Origin: Lysobacter enzymogenes
Lineage (GTDB): Bacteria > Pseudomonadota > Gammaproteobacteria > Xanthomonadales > Xanthomonadaceae
NCBI RefSeq assembly: GCF_900106525.1
Contig: NZ_FNOG01000009.1
Location: 62,001 to 126,000, forward strand
DNA length: 64,000 bases
Direction of reading: 5' to 3'
In this document: positions 1 to 8,846 of the stretch, in pieces
How the letters are laid out: every line of letters starts with the position of its first letter
Position numbering within the stretch: position 1 is the first letter of the stretch
Translations under genes and position numbers: made by a program
Notes under the pieces: model-generated
Database searches by the model: none
What the model was told of the DNA's origin: nothing
The model's input: only the letters and a program-made list of their open reading frames with translations

Positions 1-2212
1 ACAGCGCATCGCCGAGGTTGCGGCCGTACAGCGCGATCTCGCCGAACGGCAAGCGGTAAGCGACGCTGGCGTCCCACACCGTGCGGCCGGCGACGCGCAG
101 GCGGTTGGCGTTGTCGGCGTACCACGGGCCGACGTAGCGCGCGCCGGCGCCGACGGTCAGCGGCAGCGCATCGAAGCGATAGCTGGCGCGCAGCTGCGCC
201 AGCCGTTCGGGCACGTTCGGCGGCACGTTGCCAGCGCGGTCGATGCCGCCGGCTTCGCGCAATTTGTCGAAACGCGCATCCAGCGCGGCCAGGCTCGCCT
301 CGACCCGCAGCGCGCGGGTCAGCGCGGCGGCGGCGGTAAGCTCAATGCCGCGCGAGGATTGGGTGCCGCCCTGCACCGACAGATTGGCGTTGCGCGGATC
401 GCGGGTGACGATGTCGTCCTGCTCGATCCAGTACGCGCTTGCGCCCAGATCGACGCGGCCGTTCCACACGCTGCTCTTGATCCCGGCCTCGGCCGAACGG
501 CCATGGGTCAACTCAAAGCGCGAATTCGCCAGCGACAGCAGCGGCAAGCTGCCGACCGGCGCCACCGCGGTGCTGTACTGCGCGTACAACTGGGTCGTCG
601 GCGCAAGATCGTAGACGGTGCCGAGGCGCCACGACAGCGGCTCGTAGCTGCGCTCGAAACGCGTGATCGCGCCGGTGTTGCGGTCCTCGATGCGCCGCGC
701 CAGTTCGATCCGGTCGTAGCGCAGGCCGGCCAGCAGCAGCCAGCGCTCGCTGAGGTTGAACGCGTCTTCGGCGAACAGCGAGTACACCCGCGTGCGCGAA
801 TCGAAATCGACGCGGTTGCCGGCGCCCGGGAAGTTGGCCGCGGTGTCGGCGAATCCGGCGAGGCCGCGCTGCGGCGCGAACGGATCGACCGGCGCGGTCG
901 TGCCGAAGCGGCGCATCACCGCGAAATCGCCGTTGCTGATCTCCACGCCGACCGCGGCGCGGTTGCGGTGCCCGCCCCAGTCGCTGTCGGCCGACAAGCT
1001 CGCGCGTTCGACCCAGAAGCGCTGGTCGTGCTCGATCCGGGTGGTGCCGCGGTCGAGCAGGCCGCTGCGCGCGTTGAAGGCGTAGGTTTCCGAGTTCCAC
1101 CAGCGCCGCTTGGCGTCGTAATAGCTGAATTCGTTGGAGAAACGCAGCCCGTCGCCGATCTGCCAACCGACCTTGCTGCGCAGCCAGTCGCCGCGCGAAT
1201 CCTGCAGGCCGTTGTCGACGTTGTAGTTGCGCCGGCGCAGCGAGCGGTCGAGCACGCGGCCATCGCTGCTGCGCACCAGCGAACTGGGATCGCGCGCGAG
1301 CGCGGCCGGAATCAGCGGCGTGCCCCAATACGCGGTGTCGTAGTCGTCTTCGAAATGATCCAGCGCGATATCGACCTCGACCGCATCGCTCGGCCGCCAA
1401 CGCAGCGCCACGGTGGCCGACGTCGCGGCGCTGGCGGTGTCGTCCACGTAACCGTCGCTGCGGCGGTGGCTGACGATCGCGCGCAGCGCCAGGCGCTCGC
1501 CGATGGGCTCGTTGAAGTCGACCGCATAACGCTGGCTGCCGAAGCTGCCGACGCCGATCAGGCCGGCGAACGCGCGGCCGTCGAAGTCCGGGCGCTTGGG
1601 CACCAGGTTGATCGCGCCGGCCAGCGCGCCTTCGCCGTACAGCACCGACGCCGGGCCCTTGAGCACTTCGATGCGCTCGAAGCTCCAGCTGTCGAAGTCG
1701 CGGGTGACCAGCGGCGCGGCGCTCTGGCGCACGCCGTCGTACAGCAAGGCGATCGCGCCGCCGCTGAAACCGCGCATCGAGGCCGTGCCAGGCGAGGACG
1801 GCAACTGCCCGGCCAGCACGCCGGGCGCCGCGTTGAGCGCCTCGACGCTGCCGCGCAGGCCGCGCACCTGGATCTGCTCCTGGGTCACCGTCTCCAGCGC
1901 CGCCGGGGTCTCTCGCGCGCTCAGGCCCAGGCGCGAAGCGGTCGGCGCGGGCCGGTCGCGCGATGCGGTAGGCGTGCCTTCGACGGTGACCTTGTCGAGC
2001 AACTTGGGCGCGGCGCCGCCGGCGCTCTCGGCCGGGGCGGCCGGGCCGTTCTGGGCGTACGCGCTCGGGACGAAGCCGGACGGCAACGCCAGCGCGGCCA
2101 GGACCGCGCCGGCGAGCCAGCGCGGCCCGGCCTCAGGCGCGGCCGCACCGCGTCGTTGTGCTCGATTCCCAGCCGCCGCTGCCGCGCGGCCTCCCCGCCT
2201 GCCTGTGTCCAC
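1..2212 (-). CDS. TonB-dependent siderophore-type receptor (3' end beyond window)
   Basis: Outer-membrane beta-barrel that imports a metal chelate using TonB energy. The reading frame stays open to the first base of the window. A likely GTG start lies at 2212, because an in-frame stop precedes it and there is no ATG between them. The N-terminus has an export signal ending near PSAYA. The plug domain follows (LLDKVTVEG, then ETPAALETVTQEQI, RVRGF-like SMRGFSGG, and FERIEVLKGPASVLYG). The last visible residues, IALYGRNLGDAL, match the conserved penultimate barrel strand, so only a few dozen residues are missing. About 737 codons are visible. A metalloregulator-like palindrome sits just upstream (2241-2264), which suggests metal-repressed expression. 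The substrate cannot be told from sequence. Confidence 0.9.
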   Translation of the reverse strand, partial: MDTGRRGGRAAAAAGNRAQRRGAAAPEAGPRWLAGAVLAALALPSGFVPSAYAQNGPAAPAESAGGAAPKLLDKVTVEGTPTASRDRPAPTASRLGLSARETPAALETVTQEQIQVRGLRGSVEALNAAPGVLAGQLPSSPGTASMRGFSGGAIALLYDGVRQSAAPLVTRDFDSWSFERIEVLKGPASVLYGEGALAGAINLVPKRPDFDGRAFAGLIGVGSFGSQRYAVDFNEPIGERLALRAIVSHRRSDGYVDDTASAATSATVALRWRPSDAVEVDIALDHFEDDYDTAYWGTPLIPAALARDPSSLVRSSDGRVLDRSLRRRNYNVDNGLQDSRGDWLRSKVGWQIGDGLRFSNEFSYYDAKRRWWNSETYAFNARSGLLDRGTTRIEHDQRFWVERASLSADSDWGGHRNRAAVGVEISNGDFAVMRRFGTTAPVDPFAPQRGLAGFADTAANFPGAGNRVDFDSRTRVYSLFAEDAFNLSERWLLLAGLRYDRIELARRIEDRNTGAITRFERSYEPLSWRLGTVYDLAPTTQLYAQYSTAVAPVGSLPLLSLANSRFELTHGRSAEAGIKSSVWNGRVDLGASAYWIEQDDIVTRDPRNANLSVQGGTQSSRGIELTAAAALTRALRVEASLAALDARFDKLREAGGIDRAGNVPPNVPERLAQLRASYRFDALPLTVGAGARYVGPWYADNANRLRVAGRTVWDASVAYRLPFGEIALYGRNLGDAL

Positions 2213-2240
2213 TGCGCCCCCGGTTGCTTCAAAAGTGTGA

Positions 2241-2264
2241 AATGAAACGATATATCATTTCATT
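2241..2264. promoter_or_regulatory. AT-rich near-perfect palindrome, candidate Fur/Zur operator
   Basis: A 24-bp inverted repeat with 22 of 24 positions symmetric; its core reads GAAACGATATATCATTTC. It is AT-rich in an otherwise very GC-rich region and lies about 30 bases upstream of the TonB receptor start. Fur-family repressors bind AT-rich palindromes of this type at receptor promoters. Which metal (iron or zinc) is not decided by the sequence. Confidence 0.55.
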
Positions 2265-2380
2265 ATCGACACAAGGTAAGCGGGCGGGCGCAGGCCGTCA
2301 ATACGGCGTGAGGAGGAATCGTCCGGAAGATTCGCGGGCGCGCCGTCGGCGGGCCCGCGCGGGAGCGGTGGCGGGCGGGC

Positions 2381-3166
2381 TCAGCCCAAGTGGATGAAAT
2401 CGCAGACCGAGGTCTTGCGCGCGCGCTGCGCCACCTCGAAGCCGTTGGCCGAGCCCTTGTGGTCGGTATTGCCCTCGATGCTGAGGAAGCTGTCGGCGTT
2501 GCCGTCGAAGGCGAAGCCGGTGTGGACCCAGTCGCTGGCGCTCTTGCGCACCAGGAACACCCCGCAGGCGCCGAGCGCAGCGAAGCCCGGCGACGCGCCG
2601 GCGACCGCGCGCCCGCCGAGGAAGCGACCGCCGGCCTTGGCCTGCGCGGCCAGTTCGTCGCAACCGAAGCTGCCCGCGATCGGCATCGCGCGCCCGGCGT
2701 GCTCGGCCGCCTGCCGCAACACGGTGCTGACGAAACCGGCGCACCACAGCATGCTCTCGCCCTCGCTGCCCTTCATGTAGAAGCGCACCCACGGCCCGCG
2801 GTTGGCGCCACCCAGTTCGATCGGATGGGCGAGCAGATGCTGCTCGGCGAACCAGCGCACCAGTTGCGGATACGGCTTGCCCGCCGGCGCATTGGCGCCG
2901 GCGCCGAGCACCCGCGCCAGCGGTTCGGTCAGCGCCGCCCACTGCGCCGGCCCGACTTCGTCGGCATAGGCGATGCGTTTGCGCGCGGCGAATCCCTGCA
3001 GCGCGCGGTCGGTGCCGGGCCCGAACTTGCCGTCGACCGGCGTGCCGTTGCCGTGATAGCCCAGCCACTCCTGCACGCGTTTCACCGCCGCGCCGCTGGC
3101 GCCTTGGCGCAAGGCGCCGGGGAAGTCGAGTTCGCGGCGCACGAAAGATTGGTCTGACAGCGGCAT
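2381..3166 (-). CDS. Peptidoglycan-binding plus CHAP/NlpC-like cysteine hydrolase
   Basis: A 261-residue protein. Residues about 13-65 form a PG_binding_1-type repeat (GASGAAVKRVQEWLG, then DGKFGPGTDRALQGF). The C-terminal half carries the Cys of a papain-like hydrolase in SMLWCAGFVSTVLR (C142), a His in DWVHTGF (H215) and the EGNT motif (about 231-234). This Cys-His-Asn order fits CHAP/NlpC-type amidases or endopeptidases. There is no signal peptide, so it is either cytoplasmic, released by lysis, or exported by a dedicated secretion system. No XVIPCD-like tail is visible. The enzyme class is inferred from motifs; the bond cleaved is unknown. Confidence 0.7.
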   Translation of the reverse strand: MPLSDQSFVRRELDFPGALRQGASGAAVKRVQEWLGYHGNGTPVDGKFGPGTDRALQGFAARKRIAYADEVGPAQWAALTEPLARVLGAGANAPAGKPYPQLVRWFAEQHLLAHPIELGGANRGPWVRFYMKGSEGESMLWCAGFVSTVLRQAAEHAGRAMPIAGSFGCDELAAQAKAGGRFLGGRAVAGASPGFAALGACGVFLVRKSASDWVHTGFAFDGNADSFLSIEGNTDHKGSANGFEVAQRARKTSVCDFIHLG

Positions 3167-3353
3167 GGCGGGCTCCTTGTGATCGATGCGTCCTTGCGGC
3201 GCGGCCGCGATGCGGTGCGCCGGTCGCGGATCGGCGACTTAGGAGCCAACGCCGGCGCCGCGGCGATGCGGTCAGCACGGCGCGATGCGCGGATGCAACA
3301 GCGCAGTGGCCGCAGCCACGCCGCGGCCGCGTTATGCCGCGGCCTTCGCCGCC

Positions 3354-4136
3354 TCACTGCGCATCGTGGAAGATCACCCCCAAGGTATGCCGCCGTCCCG
3401 CGCGCAACGCGCTCACGCCGTGGCGAAGGTTGACCCGATAGAACCCGCGCGCCCCGCGCTGCGGCCGGTGACGCACCGCGAACACCACCGCATCGCCCTG
3501 CCGCAGCGGCACCACCTGCGCGCGCGATTGCATGCGCGGGCGCTGCTCGGTCAGCACGAACTCGCCGCCCTCGAAGTCGCCGCCGTCCTCCGCGCGGCCC
3601 GGCTGCGACAGCAGGATCGCCGCCTGCAACGGAAACACGTGCTCGCCGTAAACGTCCTGGTGCAGGCAGTTGTAGTCGCCTTCGACGTAGCGCAACAGCA
3701 GCGGCGTCGGCCGCACCTGCCCGGCCGCGTGGCAACGCGCCAGGAACGCATCGAGCGTATCGGGATACTCGCCGGTTTCCGCCAGCGCGGCGCTCCAGCG
3801 CGCCGCCACCGGCGCCAGGTGCGGATACAGGCCCTCGCGCAACGTCTGCACCATCGCCGGCAACGGATAGCGGAAATAGCGGTATTCGCCACGGCCGAAA
3901 CCATGTCGCTGCATCACGATCCGGCTGCGATAGCGCTCGTCCTCGTCGTAACCCTCGGCCAGCGCCGTGCATTGGCGTGCGCTGAGCAAGGCCGGCAGGC
4001 TTGCCCAGCCTTGCGCGTCGAGCGCGGCGCCGACCGCGTTCCAGTCGTAGCCGTCGATGCGGCGACGCAGGCGTTCGCGCGCATCGGCCGCGTCGGGCGC
4101 GGCGTTTTCGGATCGGTCGATCGCATCGGTAGTCAT
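3354..4136 (-). CDS. 2OG-Fe(II) oxygenase
   Basis: A 260-residue protein with the double-stranded beta-helix signature of 2-oxoglutarate/Fe(II) dioxygenases: LHQDVYGEHVFPLQ supplies the HxD pair, GGEFVLTEQRPR follows, and the distal His with the 2OG-binding Arg lie in YRVNLRHGVSALRAGRRHTLGV. The ATG at 4136 is preferred over an earlier in-frame start at 4205 because AAGG lies at proper spacing upstream. Members of this family hydroxylate proteins or repair alkylated bases; the substrate is not apparent here. It is likely monocistronic. Confidence 0.85.
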   Translation of the reverse strand: MTTDAIDRSENAAPDAADARERLRRRIDGYDWNAVGAALDAQGWASLPALLSARQCTALAEGYDEDERYRSRIVMQRHGFGRGEYRYFRYPLPAMVQTLREGLYPHLAPVAARWSAALAETGEYPDTLDAFLARCHAAGQVRPTPLLLRYVEGDYNCLHQDVYGEHVFPLQAAILLSQPGRAEDGGDFEGGEFVLTEQRPRMQSRAQVVPLRQGDAVVFAVRHRPQRGARGFYRVNLRHGVSALRAGRRHTLGVIFHDAQ

Positions 4137-4487
4137 AGGATGGGCGCCTTGCAGCGCAAGCGGATGACGAACGTCATGCTGACGATGCGCACTGGGCCGC
4201 GCCATCCGTTTCTTGCGCCGCGACGGTTTGCCGATCGTGCGCGGCGATGTTCAGCCGCGAGCAAGACTGCATCGCGCGAAACGCCGAAAACCCCTTGAAA
4301 ACCATGACTTCAGGCCTAGCCGGACATCCAAGTACCGTAAACAGAACGTTTAGTTCCTATAAAAAACTTAGAAAAATTCAGGCGCGATTGAAGCGCGATG
4401 ACGATACTGCGCACACCGGATCCACACGGTCGCCTTACCCCGAGGCGGGTGGAAACGGAATAAGACCAATAAGAGGCTGAGACCTTT
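4137..4487. other. Intergenic region with the Ax21 promoter
   Basis: 351 bases without a credible gene between divergent transcripts. An AT-rich patch at about 4340-4380 contains TATAAA (4358-4363), a plausible -10 element for the downstream plus-strand gene. A purine-rich ribosome site (AGAGGC) lies just before its ATG. Confidence 0.45.
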
Positions 4488-5132
4488 ATGAAGCGTGCAT
4501 TGCTTGCCCTGACCCTCGCCGCCGCGCTGCCGTTCACCGCTTCGGCCGCCGAAGGCATTTCCTACAACTACGTCGAAGCCGGCTACGCCAAGATCGACGC
4601 CAAGAACAAGTTCGCCGACTCCGATGGCTGGACCATCGCCGGCTCGTACGCGTTCCTCCCGAACTTCCACGTCTTCGGCAGCTACAGCAAGCAGGAGACC
4701 GATTCGCGCAACTACGTGTTCGGCGGCAACACCTTCCGTACGCCGAGCGCGGACGTCGACCGCTGGAACGTCGGCGTGGGCTACAACCACGAGCTGAGCA
4801 AGCGCGTCGACCTGGTCACCCGCATCGCCTACGAGCAGAACAAGTACGACTTCGGCGGCGGCTTCGGTTCGGACAAGTTCAAGGGCGGCTTCGTCGAAGC
4901 CGGTGTGCGCGGTTCGCTGGCGCCGAACTGGGAAGGCTATGCCTTTGCCGGTTACCAGGACTTCGACAACACCCGCGGCTACGGCGACCTGGCCGCCAAG
5001 TACGACAGCAAGTTCTACGCCCGTCTGGGCACCCAGGTGAAGTTCAACCAGAACTGGGGCATCACCGCCGACGCCAAGTTCATCGACGGCGGCGAGAAGG
5101 AATTCTTCATCGGTCCGCGTTTCAGCTTCTAA
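4488..5132 (+). CDS. ax21: Ax21-family outer-membrane protein
   Basis: A 214-residue protein with a clean Sec signal peptide (MKRALLALTLAAALPFTASA, cut before AEG). Alternating hydrophobic strands follow, ending in FFIGPRFSF with the terminal Phe typical of BamA-inserted barrels. Length and sequence match the Ax21 family abundant in Xanthomonas and Stenotrophomonas, which belongs to the small OmpX/OmpA-like barrels. An earlier proposed role as a secreted signal was retracted; a structural or vesicle-associated outer-membrane role is the safe statement. Two strong terminators follow, as expected for a highly expressed gene. Confidence 0.9.
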   Translation: MKRALLALTLAAALPFTASAAEGISYNYVEAGYAKIDAKNKFADSDGWTIAGSYAFLPNFHVFGSYSKQETDSRNYVFGGNTFRTPSADVDRWNVGVGYNHELSKRVDLVTRIAYEQNKYDFGGGFGSDKFKGGFVEAGVRGSLAPNWEGYAFAGYQDFDNTRGYGDLAAKYDSKFYARLGTQVKFNQNWGITADAKFIDGGEKEFFIGPRFSF

Positions 5133-5200
5133 GAAGAACGCGTCCGGAAAGATTCCGGCAACAATCGCGAATTCTCTCTCTCCCCCGAAAAGTCGCGATG

Positions 5201-5230
5201 GAGCCCGGCCGCAAGGCCGGGCTCTTTTTT
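5201..5230 (+). terminator. Rho-independent terminator of the Ax21 gene
   Basis: A perfect 10-bp stem, GAGCCCGGCC / GGCCGGGCTC, with a GCAA tetraloop, followed directly by a run of seven T. Confidence 0.9.
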
Positions 5231-5283
5231 TGCCTGCGATTCGCGTGCGCCGGACGGCGCCTGTCCGCGCGAGCCGCACGCAA

Positions 5284-5321
5284 AAACGAAAAGCCCGGCC
5301 TGGCGCCGGGCTTTTCGTTGC
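5284..5321. terminator. Bidirectional terminator between convergent genes
   Basis: A long inverted repeat (AACGAAAAGCCCGGC and its complement) with A-rich and T-rich flanks, so it can stop transcripts from either side. It separates the Ax21 gene from the minus-strand effector gene. Confidence 0.8.
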
Positions 5322-5356
5322 GCGCTTCGTTACGCGGCGATGCGTCGGGTGCGCGC

Positions 5357-6238
5357 CTAGGCCCTGGAGAACGACGCCTGCGAGGTCTGCTGCTGTTGCT
5401 CCTGCGCGACCGCCTGCTGCGGCGTCTGCGCCTGCCGGTGCGCGGCCAGTTGGGTATCGACTTCGGCCACCGCCGGAATCGGCTGCTTCAGGTCGACCGC
5501 GGCGACGAAGCCCGGCGTCTGCCCGGCGACGAACAGTTTCTCGTCGCGCACCGCGACCGCGCCGACTTCGCCGGGCTGGGTGATCTTCGCGTCCTGGTTG
5601 GCCTTGAGCACCGCATAGGCCACCGCCGCGTCGGGCACGTCGGCCGGCGCCTTGTCGCGGATCGCCTGGTACACCGCGTTGTCCTGCGCGTTCTTCAGCG
5701 GCCCGGCCGGCTCGGCGGCGGACAGCGAACTGGAGCCGTGTTCGCCCGGCTTGACCGGCGGCGCGCCCTTGTCCGGCGCGGTCGGCTGCTTCTTCTCCAG
5801 CTCGTTGATGCTTTCGTACAACTGCCGCGGGGTACCGGTGGCGCCGAGCAGTTCGCTGGCGCTGATGCGCTGGCCGGTGACTTTCTCGGTCACGTCGCTG
5901 GCCCAGGACGCACAGGTGTTGGTGTAGCCCCAGGTGACTTTTTCCTTCAGCGCCGCGTCGAGTTTTTTCTCTTGCTCGGGCGTGAGCTCGATGTAGCGGC
6001 TCGCGGTCGGCTCGAAGCCGCGGCCGACTTCGATGCCCTTGCGGATGTTGCTTTCCGGATGCGGGTTCTCGTTGGCGAAGCGCGGGTGGCCGTTGGGCCA
6101 CAGGCCATAGACTTCGGTTTTCCCGTCGCGGGTCACCGAAATCCAGGCATGGCCGTCGGTCAAGCCGGCCGGTTCGCCGTTCGGCCCGGGGCCGGCGTTG
6201 GTGTGTATTCCCAGTACGGTCTTAGCGGGGTCGCCCAT
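5357..6238 (-). CDS. Putative X-T4SS effector: permuted papain-like hydrolase with XVIPCD-like tail
   Basis: A 293-residue leaderless protein. The N-terminal half has a His in DGHAWISV (H30), followed by EVYGLWP, and a downstream Cys in YTNTCASWASDV (C109). A His-before-Cys order is that of circularly permuted papain-like (LRAT/YiiX-type) hydrolases. From about residue 190 the sequence resembles a diverged XVIPCD (NAVYQAIRDK, then KLFVAGQTPGF and VDTQ), the signal that recruits effectors to VirD4 in Xanthomonadales, and it ends in the typical Gln-rich tail (QEQQQQTSQ). The lipoprotein gene just upstream is the likely immunity partner. The catalytic target (peptidoglycan or lipid) is unknown; the XVIPCD is less canonical than in the other two candidates. 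Confidence 0.65.
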   Translation of the reverse strand: MGDPAKTVLGIHTNAGPGPNGEPAGLTDGHAWISVTRDGKTEVYGLWPNGHPRFANENPHPESNIRKGIEVGRGFEPTASRYIELTPEQEKKLDAALKEKVTWGYTNTCASWASDVTEKVTGQRISASELLGATGTPRQLYESINELEKKQPTAPDKGAPPVKPGEHGSSSLSAAEPAGPLKNAQDNAVYQAIRDKAPADVPDAAVAYAVLKANQDAKITQPGEVGAVAVRDEKLFVAGQTPGFVAAVDLKQPIPAVAEVDTQLAAHRQAQTPQQAVAQEQQQQTSQASFSRA

Positions 6239-6283
6239 TGCTCGTTCGCTCCATCGATCGCGCCGACGCGGCTAGCGCATGGC

Positions 6284-6658
6284 TTACGGGTAGATTTGCT
6301 CTTCCTGGTCGGCATGGACCAGCACGACCTTCTCGCCGTGATAGGGCAGCCGCACTTCGGCCTGCCACTTGTCGTCCAGCGGGATCACGGTCTTGGCCAT
6401 CGGCGCGCACTTGTCGCTGATGCCGCAGCGGTCGATCACGATCTTCAGCGTGTCGCCGGCCTTTTCGTAGTTGATGCCGCCGGAGTAGTACGAGCTCTCC
6501 GGAAACACGCTGTAACGCACGCTCAATTCATCGCCCTGCAGTTTCTGCACGACGACCGGCTCGACCGCCGATTTGGCGTAACTTGGCTTCATGTTCACTC
6601 CTGTGCATGCGGCAACGAAAGGAAACAACGCGAGCAGGGCCGTCGATCTCTTCCACAT
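6284..6658 (-). CDS. Lipoprotein, probable immunity protein for the downstream effector
   Basis: A 124-residue protein starting MWKRSTALLALFPFVAAC, a short lipoprotein signal with an AAC lipobox. The ATG at 6658 has GGAG eight bases upstream and is preferred over an ATG at 6670 and a longer open frame. The mature part holds two cysteines (DRCGISDKC) that could form a disulfide in the periplasm. It lies 45 bases before the effector gene on the same strand. Small lipoproteins adjoining XVIPCD effectors are the established immunity proteins of this system; that role here is inferred from position. Confidence 0.65.
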   Translation of the reverse strand: MWKRSTALLALFPFVAACTGVNMKPSYAKSAVEPVVVQKLQGDELSVRYSVFPESSYYSGGINYEKAGDTLKIVIDRCGISDKCAPMAKTVIPLDDKWQAEVRLPYHGEKVVLVHADQEEQIYP

Positions 6659-6912
6659 AGGACGCTCCATCGGTCCGGCGACACGGCCGCGCGGCGGCGC
6701 ATCGGCGCCGCGCCGGCGGGGCGCCCGCGGCCCGGGCCGGCGGCGCGGGGGCTGGTTGATAGCTTGAACGAAAAAAACGGGCGGAACCTGCCGGCCGCGC
6801 ACGCATTCAGGCAACGGGCCGGCCGCTGGGGGCGATCCGGCGAGGGTGCAGACGCATCGTCAAGGCGGCGCGCCAGCCCGCCGGCGCGCACGCGGGCCCA
6901 GGCCGCAGCGCG

Positions 6913-7950
6913 TCAGCCGAACAGGTCGTTCGGATACTCGGGCTTCTGCTCGCGCGCGAGCAGCTGGCGCAGGCCGTCGGACGGGGTGATGCGGCCGTGC
7001 AGCACTTCGCGCACGGCGCTGGAGATCGGCAGTTCGATGCCGTGGCGCTCGGCCTGGCGCATGACTTCGTCGGCGGTCTGCACCGACTCGACCACCTGGC
7101 CGATTTCGCGCACCGCGTCCTCGATCGACTGGCCGCGGCCCAGGGCCAGGCCCAGGCGGCGGTTGCGCGAGAGGTCGCCGGTGCAGGTCAGGACCAGGTC
7201 GCCGAGGCCGGCCAGGCCCATCAGGGTCTCCGGCTGGCCGCCGATGGCCTGGTTGAGGCGCAGCATTTCGTTGAGGCCGCGGGTGATCAGGCCGGCGCGG
7301 GCGTTGAGGCCCAACTGCATGCCGTCGGCCACGCCGGTGGCCACCGCGAGCACGTTCTTCATCGCGCCGCCGAGCTCGGCGCCGAGCATGTCGTCGCCGG
7401 TATAGGCGCGAAACGCCGGGCCGTGCAGCGCGTCGGCGACCGACTGGGCGAAGTCGGCATCGTCGGAATGCACGGTCAGCGCGGTCGGCAGGCCTTGCGC
7501 GACTTCCTTGGCGAACGAGGGGCCGGTGACGACCGCCAGCGGCACGCCTGCGCCGAGCACTTCTTCGGCGACCTCGTGCAGGAAGCGGCCGCTGCCGGGT
7601 TCGAAGCCCTTGGTCGCCCAGGCCACACCGGCGTGCGCGGGCCGGTGCGGGGCCAGCGCGCGCAGGGTTTCGGCGAACGCGTGCGAGGGCGTCACCACCA
7701 GCACCAGGTCGGCGCCGGCGAGCGCGGCCGCCAGGTCGGTGGTGGCGCGCAGCGCGTCCGGCAGGGCGATGCCCGGCAGGTAGCGCGGGTTTTCGTGGCG
7801 CGCGTCGATGGCCGCGGCGATGTCGCCGTCGCGGCCCCACAGCACGGTCGGATGACCGTGCCGTGCGATCAGCGCCGCCAGCGCGGTGCCCCAGGAACCG
7901 GCACCGATCACCGCCACGCGCGGCTTGGAAGTCGTGGTCTGCGAAGTCAT
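6913..7950 (-). CDS. gpsA: NAD(P)H-dependent glycerol-3-phosphate dehydrogenase
   Basis: A 345-residue cytoplasmic enzyme that reduces dihydroxyacetone phosphate to sn-glycerol 3-phosphate for phospholipid synthesis. The N-terminal Rossmann motif is [10 protein letters not shown], and [10 protein letters not shown] follows. The catalytic lysine region lies in [13 protein letters not shown], with [10 protein letters not shown] downstream. Length is normal for GpsA. It lies 51 bases downstream of secB on the same strand, the classic secB-gpsA order of gammaproteobacteria. Confidence 0.97.
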   Translation of the reverse strand: MTSQTTTSKPRVAVIGAGSWGTALAALIARHGHPTVLWGRDGDIAAAIDARHENPRYLPGIALPDALRATTDLAAALAGADLVLVVTPSHAFAETLRALAPHRPAHAGVAWATKGFEPGSGRFLHEVAEEVLGAGVPLAVVTGPSFAKEVAQGLPTALTVHSDDADFAQSVADALHGPAFRAYTGDDMLGAELGGAMKNVLAVATGVADGMQLGLNARAGLITRGLNEMLRLNQAIGGQPETLMGLAGLGDLVLTCTGDLSRNRRLGLALGRGQSIEDAVREIGQVVESVQTADEVMRQAERHGIELPISSAVREVLHGRITPSDGLRQLLAREQKPEYPNDLFG

Positions 7951-8001
7951 GCGCGCGCGGGTTCCGGTGCCTTGCCCTGGATCGTAACGATCAAGCAGCG
8001 A

Positions 8002-8508
8002 TCAAGCGTTGCCGGCGGTTTCCGCGTCGGCCAGGCTGTCGCCCTGCGAGCGCTGACGCAGGCCTTCGGCGTAGAGCGCGTCGAAGTTGATCGGCTGCAG
8101 GAAGAACGGCGGGAAGCCGCCGGCCTGGATCAGGTCGCTGATGAGCTGACGCGCGTACGGGTACAGCACGTTCGGGCAGTGGGTGCCGAGCATCGCGTCC
8201 AGGGTCTGGCCGTCGAAGCCGATCAGGCCGAACACGCCGGCCTGCTTCACTTCGGCCAGGTACATCGGCTTGTCGCCGGCGGTGCAGGTGAGGGTCACGC
8301 CGAGCACGACTTCGAAGGCGTTGTCGCCGACGCGCTGCACGTTCTGCGACAGGTTCAGCTGCAGCTGCGGCTGCTGGGTTTCGGCGAACACGGCCGGCGC
8401 GCCGGGCACCTCGAAGGAGACGTCCTTGACGTAGATCTTTTCGACGGTGAACGCGGGGCCGTTGGCTTCGGCCGGCGCGACAGCGCCGTTGACGTTTTCT
8501 TCGGACAT
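8002..8508 (-). CDS. secB: Protein-export chaperone SecB
   Basis: A 168-residue cytosolic chaperone that keeps preproteins unfolded and delivers them to SecA. Family hallmarks are visible: [14 protein letters not shown], the GVFGLIGFD loop and the PNVLFPYARQ-like [14 protein letters not shown] with [14 protein letters not shown]. Length is typical. It is cotranscribed with gpsA. Confidence 0.97.
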   Translation of the reverse strand: MSEENVNGAVAPAEANGPAFTVEKIYVKDVSFEVPGAPAVFAETQQPQLQLNLSQNVQRVGDNAFEVVLGVTLTCTAGDKPMYLAEVKQAGVFGLIGFDGQTLDAMLGTHCPNVLYPYARQLISDLIQAGGFPPFFLQPINFDALYAEGLRQRSQGDSLADAETAGNA

Positions 8509-8846
8509 CGTGGTGACTCCCCCAGCAAGATGAAATTCGGAAAAGAGGCCGATTATGCCCGCACGTGCGCGCCTGGGCCAAACGGCCCGGACGCGTGGAC
8601 GCGGGTTCGGCCGCGGAACAACCTGGATTGAGGCGATTGCGGCGCGATCAAGGCCCCGGGGCCGGATCGCGGCGGCATCGCGCCGGAATCCCGGCGCGCC
8701 TCACACATTGCCCGGCCCCCGGCGCGGGCGCTGCGACGCCAGTGTGGCCGGCGCGCGTGGCGCCGGTGCGACAGCGGCCGCGGCGAGGCCGCCGCGGGCC
8801 GGTCACGAACGAGGCGCGGTGCGGCCGCGGTGCGCGGCCGGCGGGC
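8509..8846. other. Gene-free gap upstream of secB
   Basis: 338 bases in which neither strand offers a credible coding frame. In many gammaproteobacteria a glutaredoxin gene lies between the rhodanese and secB; no CPYC-type active site is present here. The gap probably holds the secB promoter. Confidence 0.5.

Noticed and set aside
359-2245. A 628-codon plus-strand frame opposite the first TonB receptor
   Set aside because: Alternating Ala/Val/Arg/Gln low-information protein; the receptor motifs are all on the minus strand.
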